Below are positions 54,225 through 59,459 of a DNA stretch of 59,459 nt, piece by piece (position 1 is the first letter of the stretch; every line of letters starts with the position of its first letter). Below the pieces are notes generated by a model, which saw only the letters and a program-made list of their open reading frames with translations, was not told where the DNA came from and did not search any database. This stretch comes from Acidovorax sp. Leaf78 (lineage in GTDB: Bacteria > Pseudomonadota > Gammaproteobacteria > Burkholderiales > Burkholderiaceae_C): NCBI RefSeq assembly GCF_001422735.1, contig NZ_LMLZ01000022.1, positions 342,195 to 401,653 of the forward strand, in the 5' to 3' direction. Position numbers and translations under genes: made by a program.

Positions 54225-54806
54225 TTAGCCCCGCGCCGCCAGCAGCGCGCGGATCGCTGCCTCGGTGCGGTCGTACTCGCCTTCGCCAAAGTGCTTGTAG
54301 CGAATGCGGCCCTGCGCATCGATGAGGTAGGCGGCGGGCCAGTACTGGTTGCTGTAGGCCTTCCAGGTGCCGTAGCGGTTGTCTTGCGCCACGGGGTGCT
54401 TCACGCCGTGGCGGCGCATGGCGACCTCGACGTTGCTGGTGGTGCGCTCGAACGGAAACTCCGGCGTGTGCACGCCCACCACGGTGAGGCCCTGGGGCGC
54501 GTACATCTCGGCCCAGCGGTTCACGTGGGGCAGGGTGCGTATGCAGTTGATGCAGGCATACGTCCAGAAATCCACCAGCACCACGCGGCCGCGCAGCTGG
54601 GCCAGGGTGACGGGATCGGAGTTGAGCCAGCGCTCGATGCCGGTGGACTCGGGCGCGGGGCCCAGGTCGGGCAGCGTGGCGGCCTGCATGGCGGAGCCTG
54701 CCGCGTGGGTAGTGGCGGGTGCCGCCACGGCTGCGGCCACGCCAGCGGCAGACGCGAGGAAGGCGCGGCGCTGCAGCGCAAAGGGTGAAGAAGGGTGCGA
54801 TGTCAT
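54225..54806 (-). CDS. Tat-exported thioredoxin-like protein (TlpA/ResA type)
   Basis: The product has 193 residues from the ATG at 54806. The N-terminus has QRRAFLASAAGVAAAVA, a twin-arginine signal. The thioredoxin domain has WTYACINCIRTLPHVNRW, a CxxC (CINC) active site, then GVHTPEFPFERTTSNVEVAM and YWPAAYLIDAQGRIRYKHFGEGEYDRTE. The form is that of the C-terminal TlpA/DipZ-like redoxins. It should reduce periplasmic disulfides with electrons from the CcdA-like protein encoded 26 bases upstream. Confidence 0.92.
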   Translation of the reverse strand: MTSHPSSPFALQRRAFLASAAGVAAAVAAPATTHAAGSAMQAATLPDLGPAPESTGIERWLNSDPVTLAQLRGRVVLVDFWTYACINCIRTLPHVNRWAEMYAPQGLTVVGVHTPEFPFERTTSNVEVAMRRHGVKHPVAQDNRYGTWKAYSNQYWPAAYLIDAQGRIRYKHFGEGEYDRTEAAIRALLAARG

Positions 54807-54832
54807 GGTGAAAACTCCTTGCTGCGGGCCGC

Positions 54833-55573
54833 TCACAGCCCGCCAGAAAACGATGGGTAGAACTGCGACAGCCACGCCGTGACCTGGCCATCGATCTCCA
54901 GCAACATGGCCAGCGCGACGGCGATGACCACCACGCCGACGACCTGCTGCACGCAGTACGCGTGGCGCGACAGGCGGCGCACTTGGTTGGCCGCCGCCTG
55001 GCCGCCGTAGGCGATGGCCAGCATGGGCAGCGCGGCGCCGGTGGAATACGCCAGCAGCAGCACGGCGGTGCCCACACCGGGCGGCTCGGTGGCGATCAGG
55101 GTGAGGATGGACGCGAGCACCGGCCCGGCGCAGGGCGTCCACACCGCGCCCAGGCTCAGCCCCAGCAGCAGTCCGCCCCAGTTGCCGCCCGATGACCCCA
55201 TCCCCACACTGCCCACGCTGCCCATGCGGTGAAGCACGCCCCCCGCGTATTGGCTGAGCCACTGGAAGGGCCGGGGCCACACCGTGAGCACGCCGAACAC
55301 CAGCAGCATCACGGCGGCGAAGCGGCGCAAACCCTCGGGCGATACGCCCAGCACCTGCGTAAAGCTGCTGAACAGCAGTGCCACGGCCGCGAACGACAAC
55401 GCAAAGCCCAGCGCGATGAACAGCGGGCGCGTGCGCTGCGCGGGGCCGCCCGCCACCGATGCGCCCAGCACCACCGGCAGCATGGGCAGTACGCAGGGCG
55501 CGCCCACGGTCAGCATGCCGGCGGCCACGGCCAGCCAGGGCGATGTGGCAACGGCGGTGGCGGCCATGGTCAT
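54833..55573 (-). CDS. CcdA/DsbD-like transmembrane electron transporter
   Basis: The ATG at 55573 gives 246 residues; it overlaps the DUF2147 stop (ATGA). Six to seven membrane helices carry the conserved Cys residues in GAPCVLPMLPVVLGASVAGG (CxxP) and GAVWTPCAGPVLASILTLIA (TPCxGP). This is the CcdA/DsbD-beta core that passes electrons from cytosolic thioredoxin to periplasmic redoxins, here most likely the CINC protein. Confidence 0.92.
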   Translation of the reverse strand: MTMAATAVATSPWLAVAAGMLTVGAPCVLPMLPVVLGASVAGGPAQRTRPLFIALGFALSFAAVALLFSSFTQVLGVSPEGLRRFAAVMLLVFGVLTVWPRPFQWLSQYAGGVLHRMGSVGSVGMGSSGGNWGGLLLGLSLGAVWTPCAGPVLASILTLIATEPPGVGTAVLLLAYSTGAALPMLAIAYGGQAAANQVRRLSRHAYCVQQVVGVVVIAVALAMLLEIDGQVTAWLSQFYPSFSGGL

Positions 55574-56124
55574 GGCGCACCCCCGTGCTCTGCGGCCGGG
55601 CGGCGCCACACCTGCGTCTTGCCGAACAGCGGGATGCCGACATAGGCGCGCACCAGCAGCTGGTCGGGCTCGGCGGGGGTGAGGGTGGCGCGGTAGGTCT
55701 TGGCGTTTTCGCGGTGGTAGATCTCGCCTTGGTAGTCACCGCTGCCGGTGTCGCGCAGGCCAGACAGCAGCGTCATGCCCAGCGCAGGGCGGGCATCGGC
55801 GGCGGCCATGTCGGTGCCGGGGGCGCTCATCGACCGGTGGGCCAGCACGCGCACGACGTTGCCGCACAGGGTGGGGCTGCCACCGGGTTTTGCGCTGATG
55901 GAAGTAGCAGTGTTTTTTGCGTCGGCGGCGCACGGAGCGACGTCCACTTCCAGGTTGCCGCTTTCGGTGATCCAGCGGCCCAGCGGGGCCTGGGGGTGGG
56001 GGGCTGGTGCCGATGCCGACTGCCCGGCAGTGGCGGGCTGCGCGGCGGCCTCTTGCGCGCTGGCAGCCTGCGCCAGACCCATGGCCAGCGCAGCAGCGGT
56101 ACCCATGGCGATAGTGGGTTTCAT
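55570..56124 (-). CDS. DUF2147 periplasmic protein
   Basis: The product has 184 residues with a signal peptide (MKPTIAMGTAAALAMGLAQAASAQ). The DUF2147 body: PLGRWITESGNLEVDVAPC, LCGNVVRVL, MTLLSGLRDTGSGDYQGEIYHRENAKTYRATL and QLLVRAYVGIPLFGKTQVWRR. The fold is known from family members; the function is not. It is the first gene of the minus-strand redox operon and is divergent from the two-component genes. Confidence 0.9.
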   Translation of the reverse strand: MKPTIAMGTAAALAMGLAQAASAQEAAAQPATAGQSASAPAPHPQAPLGRWITESGNLEVDVAPCAADAKNTATSISAKPGGSPTLCGNVVRVLAHRSMSAPGTDMAAADARPALGMTLLSGLRDTGSGDYQGEIYHRENAKTYRATLTPAEPDQLLVRAYVGIPLFGKTQVWRRPAAEHGGAP

Positions 56125-56302
56125 GGCAAGTCCTCGTGAAGTTCAGGAAGACTGCATTGAAGCCAGCGCACGTATCGGCGGTTTGTCGTGCGCGGGCCTT
56201 TTGGTATGCGCGCTTGTCGGCAGCGGCGCCAGACAAGTTCAGATACATGCGGGCCTGCTGGGGCATCACCACGCGGCGCCAAAGTCTGGACAATCAACGC
56301 CC

Positions 56303-57064
56303 ATGACGACCACGCCCCCGCCCGACCACATCCTGATCGTCGATGACGACGCGGGCATCCGCGAGCTGGCGGCCGAGTACCTGCAGCGCCAGGGCCTGCA
56401 GGTCAGCGTGGCGGCCGACGGCCGGCAGATGCGCGAGGTGCTGGCCACGCAGCGCATCGACCTGCTGGTGCTGGACCTGATGCTGCCGGGTACCGACGGC
56501 ATCACGCTGTGCCGCGAGCTGCGCAGCCCCGGCGCGCCAGCGCTGCCCATCATCATGCTCACCGCACGCAGCGACGAAGCCGACCGCATCCTGGGCCTGG
56601 AGCTGGGTGCGGACGACTACCTGACCAAGCCCTTTGCCGCGCGCGAGCTGCTGGCGCGCATCCACGCGGTGCTGCGGCGCACGCGCATGCTGCCGCCCAA
56701 CCTGGCGGTGGCCGAGCCCGCGCGCCACCTCGCGTTTGGCGACTGGCGGCTCGATACCACGGCGCGCCACCTGCTCGATGCCACGGGCGCGGTGGTGGCG
56801 CTGTCGGGCGCCGAATACCGGCTGCTGCGCGTGCTGCTGGACCACCCGCAGCGCATCCTCACGCGCGACCAGTTGCTGCAGCTCACGCAGGGGCGCGATG
56901 CCGATGTCTTCGACCGGTCCATCGACCTTTTGGTCAGCCGCGTGCGCCAGCGGCTGGGGGACGGTGCCCGGGGCTCTCGCTACATCAAGACCGTGCGCAA
57001 CGAGGGCTACGTGTTCTGCGCCGACGTGTTGCCCACGGCAATACCCAAAGAGGCCGCCGCATGA
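56303..57064 (+). CDS. OmpR-family response regulator
   Basis: The ATG at 56303 gives 253 residues. Receiver: HILIVDDDAGIRELA, phosphoacceptor D58 in VLDLMLPGTDG, and Lys in YLTKPFAARELL. The winged-helix DNA-binding domain (about 150-240) has LSGAEYRLLRVLLDHPQRILTRDQLL and VFDRSIDLLVSRVRQRLGD. It overlaps the kinase start by four bases. The divergent redox operon is the likely target. Confidence 0.95.
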   Translation: MTTTPPPDHILIVDDDAGIRELAAEYLQRQGLQVSVAADGRQMREVLATQRIDLLVLDLMLPGTDGITLCRELRSPGAPALPIIMLTARSDEADRILGLELGADDYLTKPFAARELLARIHAVLRRTRMLPPNLAVAEPARHLAFGDWRLDTTARHLLDATGAVVALSGAEYRLLRVLLDHPQRILTRDQLLQLTQGRDADVFDRSIDLLVSRVRQRLGDGARGSRYIKTVRNEGYVFCADVLPTAIPKEAAA

Positions 57065-58386
57065 CGCTGCGCTGGTGGCCCCGCTCGCTGTTCGGGCGCA
57101 TCCTGCTGGTGCTGGCGCTGGGCCTGGCGCTGGCGCATGCGCTGACCTTCGTGCTGGCCATCACCGAGCGCAGCATGACCATGCGCCGCGCCATGGTGTC
57201 GTACATGGCGAGCGACGTGGCCAGCTCCCTGGCCATGCTGGACCGCCTGCCCGCCGCAGAGCGCGCGCAATGGGTGGATCGGCTGGCACGCCGCAACTAC
57301 CGCTTCACGCTGACCGCGCCGCTCGACGCGTCCGAGGACCCGTCCGCCATGGCCCGCCTGATTGCCGGCGCCGTGGGTGCCACGCTGCCACCCGGCCGCT
57401 CGGTGCGCGTGATCGACCCGCGCATGCCCGGCACCGAGCTGCGCCTGCAGCTGCAGCTGGCCGACGGCACCCCACTGGCCGTGGACATGGCAGAGCCCCG
57501 GCTGCAGGTCTCGCCCTGGGTGCTGGGCGCGCTGGCGCTGCAGCTGGCGCTGCTGGTGGGCCTGTGCGCCTGGGCCGTGCGCGCGGCCACGCGGCCCCTG
57601 CGCACGCTGGCCGACGCGGCCGATGCGCTGGGTGCCGACCGCCCCGCCGTGCCCCTGGCCGAAGACGGCCCGCGCGAGGTGCAGCGCGCCGCCCAGGCCT
57701 TCAACCGCATGCAGCAGCGCATCCAGGCGCACCTGGAGGAGCGCATGCGCATCCTCGCCGCTGTCTCGCACGACCTGCAGACGCCCATCACCCGCCTGCG
57801 CCTGCGCGCCGACCTGCTAGACGACACCGCGCTGCAGGGCAAGCTGCACGCGGACCTGGCCGAGATGCAGTCGCTGGTGGAAGAGGGCATTGCCTACGCG
57901 CGCTCGTCCCAGGCCGTGCAGGAGCCGCTGCAGCGCGTGGACCTGCGCGCGCTGCTGCAGAGCATTGCGTTCGACTACGCCGATGCGGGCCTGCCGGTGA
58001 CGCTGCTGCACGCCGACCCGGGCACCTGCGACACGCGACCGCGGGCGCTGCGCCGGCTGGTGTGCAACCTGGTGGACAACGCGATCAAGTTTGCAGGCGC
58101 AGCCGAACTGAGCCTGGAGGCGCAGGCAGAGGCACAAGCGCAAGGCCCGTGGCTGCTGCGCGTGCTGGACCGCGGCCCCGGCATTGCGCAGGCCGACCTG
58201 GCCGCCGTGCTGCAGCCCTACGTGCGGCTGGAGGATTCGCGCAACCGCGGCACGGGCGGTACGGGGCTGGGCCTGGCGATTGCGAACGAGCTCGCCAAGG
58301 CGCTGGGCGGCCGCCTGGTGCTCGGGCCGCGCGCCGAGGGGCCGGGGCTGGAGGCGCGGGTCGAGCTGCCCGGGCAGCAGCCGTAG
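57061..58386 (+). CDS. sensor histidine kinase
   Basis: The product has 441 residues. TM1 is at about 11-33, with a periplasmic sensor at about 36-150 (no Cys), TM2 at about 153-173 and HAMP at 174-227. The H-box is AAVSHDLQTPITRLRLR (H237). The ATPase has LVCNLVDNAIKFAG (N box), LDRGPGIAQADL (G1) and GTGGTGLGLAIANELAKALGG (G2). It partners the regulator directly upstream. The lack of periplasmic Cys argues against direct thiol sensing. Confidence 0.95.
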   Translation: MTLRWWPRSLFGRILLVLALGLALAHALTFVLAITERSMTMRRAMVSYMASDVASSLAMLDRLPAAERAQWVDRLARRNYRFTLTAPLDASEDPSAMARLIAGAVGATLPPGRSVRVIDPRMPGTELRLQLQLADGTPLAVDMAEPRLQVSPWVLGALALQLALLVGLCAWAVRAATRPLRTLADAADALGADRPAVPLAEDGPREVQRAAQAFNRMQQRIQAHLEERMRILAAVSHDLQTPITRLRLRADLLDDTALQGKLHADLAEMQSLVEEGIAYARSSQAVQEPLQRVDLRALLQSIAFDYADAGLPVTLLHADPGTCDTRPRALRRLVCNLVDNAIKFAGAAELSLEAQAEAQAQGPWLLRVLDRGPGIAQADLAAVLQPYVRLEDSRNRGTGGTGLGLAIANELAKALGGRLVLGPRAEGPGLEARVELPGQQP

Positions 58387-58523
58387 CGCGCGGCAACTTC
58401 CCCAAAAGTTCGAAGCGCGTGTGCAGGCGCGCCGCCGCCACCGCGCGCACCCGCCCCACGCTCACGCCAAGACCCAGGCCGCTGCTACAGTGCCTGTTCC
58501 GTGGACTCAGCAGGGGAAACGCC

Positions 58524-59372
58524 GTGGACAGCACCAGCATTAGCAGCACCAGCAGCACCACTACCAACGCAAGCAGTGGCAGTGGCAGTGGCAATAGCAG
58601 CAACAGCAGCAGCCCTCAAATCCGCATCGGCATCGGCGGCTGGACCTTCGAGCCCTGGCGCGACAACTTCTACCCCGGGGGCCTCGCGCACAGCAAAGAG
58701 CTGCAGTACGCCAGCCGCCAGCTCACCGCCATCGAGGTCAACGGCACCTACTACAGCACCTTCAAGCCGCCGACGTTCGCCAAGTGGCATGGCGAGACGC
58801 CCGAGGGCTTCATGTTCTCGCTCAAGGCCAACCGCTTTGCAACCAACCGCCGCGTGCTGGCGGAGGCGGGCGATTCGATCACGCGGTTTGTCGAGAGCGG
58901 CATCTCCGAACTCAAGGACAAGCTCGGGCCCATCGTGTGGCAGTTCATGCCCGGCAAGGTTTTCGAGCCCGGCGACTTCGAGGCCTTCCTTGCGCTGCTG
59001 CCCCAGCAGGTCGATGGCCACCGCCTGCGCCATGTGCTCGACGTGCGGCACGAGAGTTTTGCCACACCAGATTTCATCACGCTGGCCCGCCGCTACGGCT
59101 GTGTGCCGGTGCACACCGACTCCGACAAATTCCCGGCCATCGCCGATGCCGAGGCAGACTTTGCCTACCTGCGGCTGATGCGCAGCCAGGCCGATGTGCC
59201 TACCGGCTACACGCCCGAGGCGATTGCGCAGTGGGCGGATGGCGTGCGCGCGTGGACGGGTGGCGAGCGGCCGCGCGATGTGTTCGTGTACTTCATCAAC
59301 GGCGCGAAAGAGCGGGCCCCGGCAGGGGCGATGGAGCTGATGGCGCAGCTGGGGGTGCGGGGGTTGGAGTGA
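58524..59372 (+). CDS. DUF72 (YecE-like) protein
   Basis: I choose the GTG at 58524 (282 residues) with AGGGGAAA upstream. A Ser/Thr/Gly/Asn low-complexity lead (residues 1-33) comes before the DUF72 TIM barrel: IRIGIGGWTFEPWRDNFYP, LTAIEVNGTYYSTFKPPTFAKWH, FSLKANRFATNRR, LGPIVWQFMPG and HVLDVRHESF. The family's function is unproven. The upstream edge lies 137 bases after the kinase gene. Confidence 0.9.
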   Translation: MDSTSISSTSSTTTNASSGSGSGNSSNSSSPQIRIGIGGWTFEPWRDNFYPGGLAHSKELQYASRQLTAIEVNGTYYSTFKPPTFAKWHGETPEGFMFSLKANRFATNRRVLAEAGDSITRFVESGISELKDKLGPIVWQFMPGKVFEPGDFEAFLALLPQQVDGHRLRHVLDVRHESFATPDFITLARRYGCVPVHTDSDKFPAIADAEADFAYLRLMRSQADVPTGYTPEAIAQWADGVRAWTGGERPRDVFVYFINGAKERAPAGAMELMAQLGVRGLE

Positions 59373-59424
59373 GTGTCTGAAGCCTTGCGTCGGGGCGTGT
59401 CCGCGGCATGCGTGCGGGCCCTGG

Positions 59425-59447
59425 CTTCGACAGGCTCAGCCCGAACG
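59425..59447. repeat. REP-like element, single reversed copy
   Basis: CTTCGACAGGCTCAGCCCGA plus ACG is the exact reverse complement of the cores at 4806 and 14291. It lies just downstream of the DUF72 gene. Confidence 0.75.
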
Positions 59448-59459
59448 GGTGGGGTGGGG

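Noticed and set aside
56634..59372. A 912-codon plus-strand frame spanning the kinase gene
   Set aside because: Only its end (from 58524) is the DUF72 gene; the rest is an out-of-frame shadow of the response regulator and kinase.

Overview
This window looks like a chromosomal segment from the replication-origin region of a high-GC betaproteobacterium of the Comamonadaceae, most like Acidovorax. The evidence is the rpmH-rnpA-yidD-yidC block divergent from dnaA-dnaN-gyrB, the metX-metW pair, the kdsD-kdsC-lptC LPS genes, and interspersed palindromic repeats that I recall as common in that family. Genus is inferred from gene content and protein style only.

Layout. 1-2.2 kb: a frameshifted Rhs-type gene running off the left edge, with a small membrane ORF. 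2.2-14.2 kb: mixed metabolic genes (LysR regulator with a divergent secreted M20 peptidase, YidB, DUF2628, membrane protein, alpha/beta hydrolase, M20 dipeptidase, diguanylate cyclase, hydroxypyruvate isomerase-like protein, MerR regulator with an operator before a flavodoxin-fold oxidoreductase, GlpQ). 14.4-17.1 kb: metW/metX behind a promoter-plus-terminator leader, then a GDT1/UPF0016 manganese exporter gene under a yybP-ykoY (Mn2+) riboswitch. 17.4-18.8 kb: two tandem glycine-rich RRM genes with matching 5' leaders in which the Shine-Dalgarno is paired in a hairpin. 19-22.2 kb: SDR, LptC, KdsC, KdsD. 22.3-30.1 kb: CPA2 antiporter, GAF/PAS/GGDEF/EAL protein, apt, an unknown Pro/Ala-rich protein, a cNMP-binding protein. 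30.3-40.7 kb: mnmE, the yidC operon, the probable oriC, dnaA, dnaN, gyrB. 40.8-41.4 kb: an orphan Phd-type antitoxin coupled to a MazG-like gene. 41.6-48.8 kb: a type I restriction-modification island (hsdM, hsdS, a small PD-(D/E)XK-like protein, hsdR) of visibly lower GC. 48.9-52.7 kb: SUFU-domain protein, glycine-zipper protein, YkgJ protein, acylphosphatase, ferredoxin, OsmC. 52.8-58.4 kb: a minus-strand redox operon (DUF2147, CcdA-like, Tat-exported TlpA-like protein, serine hydrolase) divergent from a two-component system. 58.5-59.4 kb: a DUF72 protein.

The most notable observations are the fourth gene inside the type I R-M operon, which carries a D-x16-E-x-K nuclease-like signature; the paired RRM genes with a shared cold-box-like leader and SD-masking hairpins; a dispersed palindromic element that also sits in frame inside mnmE and an SDR gene; the Mn2+ riboswitch with a perfect 16-bp palindrome just before the start codon; and the unexplained metX leader. 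No tRNA, rRNA, CRISPR array, transposase gene or prophage was seen.
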